Assembly: GCA_903875445.1 (NCBI GenBank)
Contig: CAIQWD010000030.1
Span: 1-36,122 of the forward strand
Direction: 5' to 3'
Origin: an uncultured delta proteobacterium
GTDB lineage: Bacteria > Desulfobacterota > Desulfobulbia > Desulfobulbales > Desulfocapsaceae
DNA: 36,122 nucleotides
The notes under the pieces: generated by a model
The model's database searches: none
Told to the model about the DNA's origin: nothing
The model's input: only the letters and a program-made list of their open reading frames with translations
Translations under genes and position numbers: made by a program
Part shown: positions 1 through 8,756 of the stretch, one piece after another
Layout of the letters: each line of letters begins with the position of its first letter
How positions within the stretch are numbered: position 1 is the first letter of the stretch

Positions 1-102
1 AATCCGCGAGGTTGGTTGCCCTGGAATTATAAGGAAAACTTCACATCTCCCGCTTGTTGAACGAGATCCAGCACCTACTCCCCCACCGGACTTTACCAGC
101 TA

Positions 103-894
103 TTGTTCTGGCAAGATAGGCAGGCTTGCCGAAAGGACACAGTGTATCAGCAACAAATAGCAACTGTTGAAAAGACAGAGGAGTCCTCATCAACCAAAAC
201 GCCCCCAAGTCTTCCCGGAGCAGACCTCAAAGGAACTCCGATACAAGGTGAAGAGGCAAAACGGCCCCCGACGCCGCAAGAACAAGAAGCGCTCCTTGTC
301 ACGACGAAAGCGGAACCGCAGACTGTGACTCAACCCGTAGTCATTCAAAAAAGCGAGCCGTCGCCAGAGTTAAAGCAGCAAATACCAATTGTTGCGAAGA
401 AGGATGACTCTCTCATGGTCGCGAAGTTGGTTCTTAAATCTCAGGACAATGCCGAAAGCGGTCTGATAGGAACGCCAACCAAGGATACAGGAGCAAAAAG
501 GCTGGTAGTGTATGACTTTGATGCCAACGATCAGTACAGGACTGTAGCACTCATTTTGGCAGAGGTCCTGCGAGAGGAAGTGTTTAAGCTAAAACAGTAT
601 ATTTTGGTAAACCGCGAGGATCTACAAAAAATCCTGGCAGAGATGGCACTTCAGCAAACGGGGTTGATTAACGAGAAAGATGCGGTCCTGACAGGAAAGG
701 GTCTTGCGGCGGACCAAGTGGTGACGGGTAGGCTTGGTCTCATTGGAAAGCTCTTCTTGATGCAAGCGAAACGAGTAGATGTGCAAACATTTAGCACATT
801 AGGACTCGCATCGTTAAAATTCACTGAGGGTCATGAGGATGAGTTGCTCAATAAACTTCCTGAATTTGCCAGGACATTGGTGGGGCTGGAGTAG
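103..894 (+). CDS. CsgG/LpoB-like domain protein, 5' end uncertain
   Basis: The C-terminal 130 residues or so look like the CsgG/LpoB-type alpha/beta domain of envelope lipoproteins. They show a 'VVYDFDAND' first strand, 'ILAEVLREEV' helix, 'LVNREDLQKILAEM' (the usual 'veR..l.kil.E' signature), a 'GLAADQVVTGRLG' strand-turn and a final 'ELLNKLPEFARTLVG' helix. The N-terminal 130 residues are rich in P, E, K, Q and T and probably form a flexible linker. Such proteins are normally secreted lipoproteins, but no signal peptide or lipobox is visible. The frame is closed by a TGA at 58-60. Usable starts are TTG at 103 or GTG at 142 (an AAGGA lies at 133-137), and neither gives a signal sequence. 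A second open frame enters the window and stops at 158-160, so a frameshift or a truncated, decaying gene is possible. The molecular role is unknown. The domain call is fairly sure and the gene boundaries are not. Confidence 0.5.
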   Translation: MFWQDRQACRKDTVYQQQIATVEKTEESSSTKTPPSLPGADLKGTPIQGEEAKRPPTPQEQEALLVTTKAEPQTVTQPVVIQKSEPSPELKQQIPIVAKKDDSLMVAKLVLKSQDNAESGLIGTPTKDTGAKRLVVYDFDANDQYRTVALILAEVLREEVFKLKQYILVNREDLQKILAEMALQQTGLINEKDAVLTGKGLAADQVVTGRLGLIGKLFLMQAKRVDVQTFSTLGLASLKFTEGHEDELLNKLPEFARTLVGLE

Positions 895-1482
895 GGCGAG
901 GGTCACTAAGGAGAACGTTGATCATCCTATCCGCCTTAAAATTTAATATTAACGGGATGATAGGCGTTTGTATGTTCTCTCACTGTAAAGGCAGATGACA
1001 AAAAAACATGAACCTCGGGACTTGGATTTTAAAAATGTGATAATGCATCTCGGTCTATGACTCTTCGATGGTTCCTTTGGTTATGTTTATTTTTCACTCG
1101 GCTCGTTTGTAGCTTCAGATATCAACGTCTAAAACTAAATTTTTTTCTAAGCCATTTTTGTATTGGGAAAGGAACTACACCCACCAGCCAAAAGCACTCT
1201 GCACAAACCCCACATGATTTGTCATCGATTTTCGTAAAATATTCCCCGTATCGAGCCACGACCTATGCGCGCACAATCCGTGCCGCTTTGTCCAGTGGTA
1301 TACGTCTTATCATGCGGACGATTAAAGTTACTTTAGTCGATGTGGCTTGGACTGACGTTGATTGAAGTGGATACATTTCATCTGACCAAGCACCCGATAC
1401 ATTCTTAAGATCTCCACCTCTTCCAGGGAGTACAAACAGGCAAATGGTGGGTAGATGGTGGGTAATTTTCCTGCAAACAAAA
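895..1482. other. Gene-poor stretch next to tRNA-Ala
   Basis: About 590 bases without a credible coding region. It is AT-rich and shifts composition several times. A frame at 1057-1365 is open, but its translation is a run of aromatic and leucine residues followed by low-similarity sequence, with no ribosome binding site. Near 918-965 there are imperfect inverted sequences around an AT-rich core. Close to the tRNA-Ala terminator lies a short direct repeat (1444-1464). I find no integrase, and no second copy of the tRNA 3' end that would mark an attachment site. Confidence 0.5.
1444..1464. repeat. Short direct repeat, 10 bp twice
   Basis: The sequence ATGGTGGGTA occurs at 1444-1453 and again at 1455-1464, a period of 11 bases, about 20 bases beyond the tRNA-Ala terminator. 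Its function is unknown. Confidence 0.6.
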
Positions 1483-1513
1483 AAGGGGTTAACTCGTAAT
1501 GAGTTAACCCCTT
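1477..1513 (-). terminator. Rho-independent terminator of tRNA-Ala
   Basis: A perfect 13-bp stem (1483-1495 with 1501-1513) and a 5-base loop. Read on the minus strand it is followed by a T-rich run (complement of 1477-1484). It begins 8 bases after the 3' CCA of tRNA-Ala, so it ends a single-tRNA transcript. Confidence 0.85.
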
Positions 1514-1521
1514 AATTTTAT

Positions 1522-1597
1522 TGGTGGAGCTAGACGGGATCGAACCGACGACCTCTTGACTGCCAGTCAAGCGCTCTCCCAGCTGAGCTATAGCCCC
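1522..1597 (-). tRNA. tRNA-Ala (anticodon GGC)
   Basis: 76 bases on the minus strand with encoded CCA. The acceptor GGGGCTA pairs with TAGCTCC (one G-T pair). The anticodon stem CTTGA/TCAAG closes the loop CTGGCAG, giving anticodon GGC. The T-loop reads GTTCGATCC. It decodes GCC and GCU codons. Confidence 0.95.
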
Positions 1598-1626
1598 AAG
1601 TTTGTCTTAGTCAAAAAACACGGCTA

Positions 1627-1655
1627 TCATTAACAAGGTTTGAGGCCTGTGTCAA
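1627..1655 (-). promoter_or_regulatory. Candidate promoter of tRNA-Ala
   Basis: On the minus strand a perfect -35 TTGACA (complement of 1650-1655) is followed after 17 bases by TAATGA, a poor -10 match. The position, about 30 bases ahead of the tRNA 5' end, is right. The -35 is convincing and the exact -10 is not. Confidence 0.45.
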
Positions 1656-1695
1656 TAAAAAATAAGATAAACTTTTCATGAAAATAGCATAGTTG

Positions 1696-1724
1696 TTGCC
1701 AATGAAATTGAGGTTTGGTATGCT
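1696..1724 (+). promoter_or_regulatory. Candidate promoter of the mre operon
   Basis: TTGCCA (1696-1701), 17-base spacer, TATGCT (1719-1724), matching the sigma-70 consensus at 5 of 6 and 4 of 6 positions. It would give a leader of about 130 bases before mreB. A second -10-like TATATT at 1808-1813 lacks a good -35. Confidence 0.45.
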
Positions 1725-1807
1725 TCAAGGTTTCGTGGGAGTGGCTCACTTTTTATCACAATGCAGATGCTCTTAGGGCTCAACTTCGTTATCCGGCTTT
1801 GGGCTGA

Positions 1808-2899
<1,092 letters not shown>

Positions 2900-2981
2900 T
2901 TCCCGTTACGGCGATGTAATACCTGTGCCGGCACGGAGAATCGGTCGGCACCCTATGTTCTGTTTTCTATTGTTGTGATCC

Positions 2982-3860
2982 GTGCGAAAGAATACCAAAG
3001 CTATTCAGGGTCGATCGATTGGCGCAACCATCAGGATTCTGTTGCTGATAACGCTCTTGCTCGTTGTCGGTTTATTGTTGCTTGCCGCCATGCTCGGTGG
3101 CAGGTTTGGCCCACCTCACCAGTTTACCCTTGATTTTATAGGGCCTTTGCAAAGCGCAGTTACCCGCACATTTTCTGGAATAGTTAACCTGAAAAACGAT
3201 TATGTTGCTTTACTCAATGTGCGGGCTGAAAATAAACAACTGCAGGCGCAAATCGATAAATATCTCACCGAACTGGGTGAGTATCGCGAAGGATACAGCA
3301 CCTACCGCCATCTGCAGGAGTTGTTGGGCTTGAAGGATAAATTGACCTTCAAGCCTATTGCCGCCCGGGTAGTGGGTAAAGAACCCGCCTATTGGTATCA
3401 GACTATTGTTGTCGATCGAGGTAAAAAGGACGATATTCTGGAGGGCATGATTGCCTTTGCCCCTGGTGGAGTTGTCGGACAGGTCATGCACACGGCAGAC
3501 AATTATTCGAAAATTCTCCTTGCCAATGCCCCAAGCAGTGCAATAGACGCCATGGTTCAGAAAAACAGAACCCGAGGGATCTTGAAGGGTGCGGGGGAAA
3601 AGGGTTTTGTCCTGCAATATGTTTTGAAAACAGCCGATGTGGAGGTGGGTGATTTTATCGTCACGGCCGGCATTGGTGGTGTTTTTCCTGCCGGGATGCC
3701 TCTTGGTAAGATTTCTAAGATCGAGAAGAAGCAGCGTGGAATGTTTCAGGAAATCGAAGTGGAACCGCATATCGATTTCCAAAAATTGGAGTATGTTTTG
3801 CTTGATCCTACGGATCGCAAAGCGGTTTTAGATTCCATGAACTTGTCGCCGGCGAGGTAG
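2982..3860 (+). CDS. mreC: Rod-shape protein MreC
   Basis: MreC is the bitopic periplasmic scaffold of the elongasome, linking MreB and MreD to PBP2 and activating it. The 292-residue product shows a basic N-terminus, one membrane segment (about residues 16-40), a coiled-coil stretch with charged heptads (about 75-105) and a beta-rich periplasmic domain with typical MreC sequence such as VVDRGKKDDILEGM and GDFIVTAGIGGVFPAGMPLG. The start is GTG at 2982. No strong ribosome binding site is visible, although the following basic/membrane pattern fits. The 82-base gap from mreB contains a small palindrome (2925-2934) but no terminator. mreD follows after 7 bases. Confidence 0.94.
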   Translation: MRKNTKAIQGRSIGATIRILLLITLLLVVGLLLLAAMLGGRFGPPHQFTLDFIGPLQSAVTRTFSGIVNLKNDYVALLNVRAENKQLQAQIDKYLTELGEYREGYSTYRHLQELLGLKDKLTFKPIAARVVGKEPAYWYQTIVVDRGKKDDILEGMIAFAPGGVVGQVMHTADNYSKILLANAPSSAIDAMVQKNRTRGILKGAGEKGFVLQYVLKTADVEVGDFIVTAGIGGVFPAGMPLGKISKIEKKQRGMFQEIEVEPHIDFQKLEYVLLDPTDRKAVLDSMNLSPAR

Positions 3861-3867
3861 TTTCAGG

Positions 3868-4398
3868 ATGTTGGTTATTTCATTTTGGGCAGTCGGCATT
3901 GTGTTGATAATAGCCCAGACCACCCTCCTCGAATATTTGCCGCTGTGGTTGGGACGACCGGATGTGGTCTTCGTCCTGGTGGCTTTTATCGCTTATCGCT
4001 TTGCCTGGATCCCCGGGATCCTTCTGGTGTTCGCTTTAAGTTGGGTTCTCGACGTCGTTGCCGGAATCTATCTGGGCTTGTATCCGTTGGTGTGTCTGTT
4101 GGCTTTTACTGCTTTGAAAACTCTGACCAATAAAAGCCCGGTGAAGGAATCCACCTATCAAATACCGCTAGTGGGTCTCAGTTATTTTCTCAGCCAGATT
4201 TTTTTTTACTTTGTCAATTCTATCCTCTTGCCCGATATGCTCCCGGAGTGGTCTTGGCCCGGGGCTTTGCAAAGAACGGTTCTGGTAGTCCTCTCGGCAA
4301 TTCCGCTGTTTATTCTCTTTAACCGACTGTACGAATATATCCAGAAGCGTCGTCTCCGCGGCAAACCACCAAGGAGGCGCTCCCAGCGAGCAATATGA
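3868..4398 (+). CDS. mreD: Rod-shape protein MreD
   Basis: A 176-residue, highly hydrophobic protein with about five predicted membrane segments. Its early VFVLVAFIAYRFAWIPGIL and YLGLYPLVCLLAFTAL segments fit the MreD family, which belongs to the ECF-transporter S-component-like fold. MreD works with MreC in the inner membrane to regulate PBP2/RodA. The C-terminus is short and very basic (RRLRGKPPRRR), hence cytoplasmic. The ATG lies 7 bases after mreC, and the last bases overlap the mrdA start as ATGA. MreD is poorly conserved in sequence, so the call rests on position and topology as well as sequence. Confidence 0.88.
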   Translation: MLVISFWAVGIVLIIAQTTLLEYLPLWLGRPDVVFVLVAFIAYRFAWIPGILLVFALSWVLDVVAGIYLGLYPLVCLLAFTALKTLTNKSPVKESTYQIPLVGLSYFLSQIFFYFVNSILLPDMLPEWSWPGALQRTVLVVLSAIPLFILFNRLYEYIQKRRLRGKPPRRRSQRAI

Positions 4399-6353
4399 AA
4401 GAAGAAACGGGTCTGAAAGAAGAAGAAACGGGTCTGAAATTAGCTTTCAAGGAAATTGAGGACATCGAAGAACGAGATGAAGCAGCCCTCGATCTGTTGA
4501 AAAAGAGACTGCTGGGAGTAGCCATTGTCGTTCTCTTTTTCTTTGTGGCGATAGTTCTCAGGTTATGGAATCTACAGATAATCGAAGGCCCCGAATATGA
4601 GAAACGTTCCTATGGGAATCGGGTCAGGATCAGGCAAGTGGCAGCTCCGAGAGGGCATATCCTCGATCGGAACGGCAGAGAGATAGTCACCAACCGGCCC
4701 TCTTTCGATGTCCTTCTCATTCAGGAAGATTCTCACGATATCGGTGACGTCCTCAAGCGACTGGCCCCCATCCTTGGCACCGATGTTACCGCTTTGTGGG
4801 CAAAAGTACGCGAGGCTTCAGGCAATCCTCGGTATATGCCGGTGCGCTTGAAAGAGGATATTGATTGGAAAACCTTGGCCTATCTGGAAAATCACAACCG
4901 TGACTTTTCCGGTATCCGGATTGAGGTACAACCTGTTCGGGTGTATCATTATGAGGATCTCGCGGCGAATACCATTGGTTATCTTGGGGCTATCTCCAAG
5001 AAAGAATTGGAGGAAGCCGATAAGAACATCTATTCCGGCGAAGATATCATCGGCAAGAAAGGGATCGAGAGGCTTCGCGAAAAAGATCTTCGAGGGCAAA
5101 AGGGGCAGAGTTATTCGGAGGTCGATGCCAAGGGTTTTGAACAAAAACAGTTGAAAACCGTGGAACCACTTTCCGGGCGCGAGATCCGATTAACCTTGGA
5201 CGTTGATCTGCAACAGATCGCCGAGAGCTATATGGACGCCGGCGAAAAATCCGGGGCGGTTGTGGTGATGGAGGTCAACACCGGTCGAGTGCTGGCCGCC
5301 GTTTCCGCCCCCAGTATCCACATTAAGGAATTCATCGGCGGGATCTCCCTGGAAGAATGGAAGGCCCTGCTCGATAACACGAAACATCCGCTCATCAACA
5401 AAGTGGTGCAGGCTACCTATCCACCCGGTTCAACATATAAGATGGTAACGGCACTCGCAGGCCTCGCGAAAGGAGTTATTGATGAAAATACCGGTTTTTA
5501 TTGTCCGGGCTCCTATACATTTGGTAACCGGACATATAAATGCTGGAGGCATAGCGGACACGGCGCGGTAAATCTGAATAAGGCGCTTGGAGAATCTTGC
5601 GATGTCTATTTTTACAATGTTGGGCAGCGGGTGGGAGTCGATGGCCTGGCGGAATTTGCCCAGAAACTTGGACTTGGCATGAAAACCGGAGTGGAGATGG
5701 AATATGAAAAAGAGGGACTGATTCCGACGAAAAAATGGAAGTTGAAAAGCCGAAAAGCCAAATGGCAGGACGGGGAAACGCTTTCTGTTGCCATAGGCCA
5801 GGGCTATAATCTGGTAAGCCCGCTGCAACTCTGCGTAATGACATCGACCCTGGCCAATGGCGGTAAGGTTTATAAACCTCAGCTAGTCGAACAGGTGGTC
5901 GATATCGAAGGGGCCATTGTCGAAAACTTCAAACCGGAATTGGTGAGTCAAACAACCGGCCTGGACAAATATTTCAAGCTCATTAAAAAGGGTATGGAGG
6001 AAGTTGTCCAAGGCAAAGGCGGAACTGCCCGCAACGTTGCTATTGAGGGTTTACGGATTGCCGGGAAGACTGGAACCGCCCAGGTCGTGCGACTTGCTCA
6101 GTATCGAGGCTTGAAGGAAGCGGTTATTCCCTATGAAGCTCGGGACCACGCCTGGTTTACCTGCTATGCACCGGCGGATAATCCGGAAATTGCCGTGACG
6201 GTTCTTGTCGAACATGGATTACATGGAGGGTCTGCAGCCGGGCCTATAGCCAGAGCCGTGTTGAATCAATATTTTAACGGGAAATCCGGCGCTAAGGATC
6301 CGAGCAAGTTGGTTCCTGTAGTCATTGATCCTGAAGATGGAACAATAGAATGA
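4395..6353 (+). CDS. mrdA: Penicillin-binding protein 2 (MrdA), peptidoglycan transpeptidase
   Basis: A class B PBP, the transpeptidase partner of RodA for cylindrical growth. The 652-residue product has a cytoplasmic N-terminus, one membrane anchor (about 39-57), a PBP dimerisation/pedestal domain (about 60-240) and a transpeptidase domain. The active-site motifs are complete: SxxK as S346-T-Y-K349, SxD as S401-C-D403 and KTGT at 558-561. The QVAAPRGHILDRNG sequence at about 81 is typical of PBP2. The start ATG overlaps the mreD stop. An AGGAGG at 4372-4377 lies 17 bases upstream, rather far for this start. The N-terminus carries a perfect 18-base duplication (separate entry). The cytoplasmic tail of about 38 residues before the anchor is acidic. 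It overlaps rodA by ATGA. Confidence 0.96.
   Translation: MKEETGLKEEETGLKLAFKEIEDIEERDEAALDLLKKRLLGVAIVVLFFFVAIVLRLWNLQIIEGPEYEKRSYGNRVRIRQVAAPRGHILDRNGREIVTNRPSFDVLLIQEDSHDIGDVLKRLAPILGTDVTALWAKVREASGNPRYMPVRLKEDIDWKTLAYLENHNRDFSGIRIEVQPVRVYHYEDLAANTIGYLGAISKKELEEADKNIYSGEDIIGKKGIERLREKDLRGQKGQSYSEVDAKGFEQKQLKTVEPLSGREIRLTLDVDLQQIAESYMDAGEKSGAVVVMEVNTGRVLAAVSAPSIHIKEFIGGISLEEWKALLDNTKHPLINKVVQATYPPGSTYKMVTALAGLAKGVIDENTGFYCPGSYTFGNRTYKCWRHSGHGAVNLNKALGESCDVYFYNVGQRVGVDGLAEFAQKLGLGMKTGVEMEYEKEGLIPTKKWKLKSRKAKWQDGETLSVAIGQGYNLVSPLQLCVMTSTLANGGKVYKPQLVEQVVDIEGAIVENFKPELVSQTTGLDKYFKLIKKGMEEVVQGKGGTARNVAIEGLRIAGKTGTAQVVRLAQYRGLKEAVIPYEARDHAWFTCYAPADNPEIAVTVLVEHGLHGGSAAGPIARAVLNQYFNGKSGAKDPSKLVPVVIDPEDGTIE
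4401..4439 (+). repeat. 18-base tandem duplication at the mrdA N-terminus
   Basis: GAAGAAACGGGTCTGAAA at 4401-4418 is repeated exactly at 4422-4439, a period of 21 bases (seven codons), producing EETGLKE followed by EETGLK in the cytoplasmic tail of PBP2. The unit is in frame, so copy-number change would keep the gene intact. Confidence 0.9.
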
Positions 6354-7471
6354 TTCGTATAGACAGAAGGTTGTTCGAGCATTTCGATATGGTGTTGATG
6401 CTGCTGATTTTTCTGGTATGCATGATGGCTTTCTTCAATCTCTACAGCGCATCTTTTCCGCCAAAAGGGTACGGCAGCCCACCTTATATAAAACAGGCAT
6501 ATTTTTTCCTCATGGCCTTCACCGCCTTTATTTTTGTCATCAGCTTTGATTATCAGGAATTGCATTCCTGGAACTATCCGATGTATGCGGTCATCATTGT
6601 TCTCCTCGTGTTGGCCGAAACCATTGGCAATACTGCCGGCGGGGCGCAACGTTGGATTAACCTCGGCTTTTTTAAACTCCAGCCATCGGAACCTGCAAAA
6701 CTGATGCTTATCATCACCCTCGCCAGCTACTTTTCGCGCAAGGAGATAAGTGACGGCTATTCCATAAGAAACCTCCTGGTTCCGGCTTTACTTACCGCCA
6801 TCCCTTTTGTTCTTATTCTCCTGCAGCCGGATTTTGGAACGGCCATGATGCTCGGTATAATCTTTGTATCGATGGCGATGTTCGCGAAGCTCAGGATGTC
6901 CACCTATGTCATAATGGGCAGTTCGGCTCTGGGCCTTGGTATCTTTGCCTGGGAAAGGGTATTGAAGCCTTATCAGAAACAGCGAATATTTACATTTCTC
7001 GAACCTGAAAAAGATCCGATGGGCCACGGGTATCAGGTCCTGCAATCGAAGATTGCCGTAGGCAGCGGCGGCAAATTCGGCAAGGGCTATATGGAAGGAA
7101 CCCAGGGCCATCTCCATTTTTTGCCGGAACGGCATACCGATTTCGCCTTTTCAGTTTGGGGTGAGGAATGGGGATTTGCCGGGAGTGTGATTTTGGTCGG
7201 CACCTATTTTCTGTTGATCATGTGGGGATTATATGTGGCGATGTACGCCAGGGACCGTTTCGGAGTGTTGCTGGCCTTTGGCGTGGTGACCCTGATTTTT
7301 TGGCAAGCGGTGATAAACCTCTGCATGGTCCTGGGATTTCTGCCGGTAGTGGGGATCCCTTTGCCTCTTTTTTCGTATGGCGGCTCGTCCCTGATGACGA
7401 CCATGCTGGGGCTTGGGCTGTTGATGAATGTCAGGATGCGGCGGTTTCAAAACTCAATGTCACGGGATTAG
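6350..7471 (+). CDS. rodA: RodA, SEDS-family peptidoglycan glycosyltransferase
   Basis: RodA polymerises lipid II into glycan strands in the inner membrane in complex with PBP2. The 373-residue product has the usual family length and about ten membrane segments. SEDS signatures are present: AQRWINLGFFKLQPSEPAKL (about 99-118), QPDFGTAMML (about 159-168) and FLPERHTDFAFS with D264, which corresponds to the catalytic aspartate of the family. The C-terminal VVGIPLPLFSYGGSSLM is also diagnostic. ATG 6350 overlaps the mrdA stop (ATGA), implying translational coupling. It is the last gene of the operon. Its TAG stop overlaps the TAA stop of convergent hemH, leaving no room for a conventional terminator between them. 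Confidence 0.97.
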   Translation: MIRIDRRLFEHFDMVLMLLIFLVCMMAFFNLYSASFPPKGYGSPPYIKQAYFFLMAFTAFIFVISFDYQELHSWNYPMYAVIIVLLVLAETIGNTAGGAQRWINLGFFKLQPSEPAKLMLIITLASYFSRKEISDGYSIRNLLVPALLTAIPFVLILLQPDFGTAMMLGIIFVSMAMFAKLRMSTYVIMGSSALGLGIFAWERVLKPYQKQRIFTFLEPEKDPMGHGYQVLQSKIAVGSGGKFGKGYMEGTQGHLHFLPERHTDFAFSVWGEEWGFAGSVILVGTYFLLIMWGLYVAMYARDRFGVLLAFGVVTLIFWQAVINLCMVLGFLPVVGIPLPLFSYGGSSLMTTMLGLGLLMNVRMRRFQNSMSRD

Positions 7472-8433
7472 GAGTTTTTACTCTCTTCTAAAACGAGTTC
7501 TCGCAAGGCTGCAATGAAGGTTGGGTTAAGGTTGAGCGATGAGCAGGCCTGGAGGTGCATTCCCAGGTGTTCCGCCTTTTCCCTATAGAGAATGCTTATC
7601 TCGAAAAGCGTCTCGATATGATCCGAGACAAAGCTGATCGGCACCATGAGAATATTTTTGCAGCCTTCAGCTGCGAGCTGTTCGAGCATCTCCGGAGTGG
7701 AGGGGGAGAGCCATTCGACCGGACCGCTCCTGCTTTGGTAGCAGAGCCTGCCCTGTATGCCGGTGATGTTCTCGATCGCCAGGATGGTCTCTTTGAGATG
7801 ATCGACATAAGGGTCACCCTCTTTGATGAAGGACAGAGGGAGACTGTGGGCGCTGTATACCACTGCAACTTCCGGGGATTCGAAGGCTTGCAACCCGTCG
7901 GCAATATTACCTGCCAGAGCCTTGATATAGGATGGCTGGGCAGGCCAGGATGCGATCACCTTTAAGGGAAACCCGGGAGCCAACCGGCTCAGACAATTTC
8001 GAAAATGGGAAAGGGAGGAGCCTGTGGTGGCTTTTGAGAAATGGGGATACAGGGTAAGGAGGATTATCCGCCCAACCCTTTGTCGGAGCAGTGACCGAAT
8101 CGCCTCATCCGCCAGAGGATGCCAATAGCGCATGGCTATTGCCACCGCATATTCACCATCCTTCTGCAGGGATTCCTCCAGTGCCTTGGCCTGGAGACCG
8201 GTAATTGTCTTCAGTGGTGAGCCGCCGCCTATTTTTGCGTAGTTGGCCTTACTTTTTGCCGCCCTTCGGCGGGAAATAAGCCATGCCAGCGGTTTTTGCA
8301 AGAAGGCCGGGCCCAGCCTGATTATTTGCCGATCGCAAAAGAGATTATAAAGAAACGGTTGGACATCGTCCAAGGTGTCCGGGCCACCCATATTCAGCAG
8401 GATCACCCCGGTCTTGCAGTTCTTTGCAGCCAC
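7468..8433 (-). CDS. hemH: Ferrochelatase HemH
   Basis: Inserts ferrous iron into a porphyrin ring to make haem. The 321-residue product has N-terminal GVILLNMGGPDTLDDVQPFL, YPHFSKATTGSS, the catalytic histidine in VVYSAHSLP (H196) and the catalytic glutamate in SDHIETLFEI (E274). No C-terminal Fe-S cysteine cluster is seen. The start is GTG at 8433, preceded by purine-rich GGGGA. An ATG is not available nearby. It is convergent with rodA and shares overlapping stop codons with it. Sequence alone does not settle whether it uses protoporphyrin IX or coproporphyrin III. The product would serve cytochromes, including the haem b of QmoC encoded in this window. No convincing promoter was found. 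Confidence 0.95.
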   Translation of the reverse strand: MAAKNCKTGVILLNMGGPDTLDDVQPFLYNLFCDRQIIRLGPAFLQKPLAWLISRRRAAKSKANYAKIGGGSPLKTITGLQAKALEESLQKDGEYAVAIAMRYWHPLADEAIRSLLRQRVGRIILLTLYPHFSKATTGSSLSHFRNCLSRLAPGFPLKVIASWPAQPSYIKALAGNIADGLQAFESPEVAVVYSAHSLPLSFIKEGDPYVDHLKETILAIENITGIQGRLCYQSRSGPVEWLSPSTPEMLEQLAAEGCKNILMVPISFVSDHIETLFEISILYREKAEHLGMHLQACSSLNLNPTFIAALRELVLEESKNS

Positions 8434-8567
8434 TCCCCAGTATCTACCCCCCTTTAAAAAGAGAAATCATTGTACAAAGAAAGCATAAAAACAGCCAGTT
8501 TTCTTCTTGATAATTTATAAATAGGGCAATTCTCCAGAGGGACAAGGGGAAAAGAGGGAGGCGCGTC

Positions 8568-8595
8568 TTGATTCTCAAGGGCAGGGGAATATAAT
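8568..8595 (+). promoter_or_regulatory. Sigma-70-type promoter of the HPF/cold-shock gene
   Basis: TTGATT (8568-8573), 16-base spacer, perfect TATAAT (8590-8595). Transcription would start near 8602, about 155 bases ahead of the ATG. Confidence 0.7.
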
Positions 8596-8601
8596 ATAGG
8601 T

Positions 8602-8756
8602 AAGCGCCGATCCTTTCCATTCAGAAACGTTGCCGGAGCCAGTGTGTATGCCGCAACTGTCTGATGCGAAGGTGATCAGCAAGGGATTGCATCTTGCGAT
8701 GCATGAGGCGAACGGTGGTAAGATACCATTGTTTGAATCCGAGATGGAGGAACTCT
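8602..8756 (+). promoter_or_regulatory. Long structured 5' leader (predicted)
   Basis: About 155 bases from predicted start site to ATG. It can form a 6-bp hairpin with a TTGC tetraloop (8688-8703) and a 5-bp hairpin TGGTA/TACCA (8716-8728), shortly before the GGAGG ribosome binding site (8746-8750). Long leaders are known from cold-shock genes such as cspA. Regulation here is inference. Confidence 0.4.

Larger units (their letters stand above)
8434..8756. other. Divergent intergenic region hemH / hibernation-factor gene
   Basis: 323 bases between two divergent genes. The left part is AT-rich and should hold the hemH promoter (a TACAAT-like -10 is present on the minus strand without a clear -35). 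The right part holds a near-consensus plus-strand promoter and a long leader, listed separately. Confidence 0.6.

Noticed and set aside
1057-1365. Open frame of 102 codons in the gap before tRNA-Ala
   Set aside because: No ribosome binding site, no recognisable domain, and unusual composition (aromatic-rich then patternless). It is most likely a chance frame in AT-rich DNA.
1328-1570. Minus-strand frame running out of tRNA-Ala
   Set aside because: Its beginning is translated tRNA sequence and it crosses the terminator hairpin. No integrase motif (R..HRH..Y) is visible.
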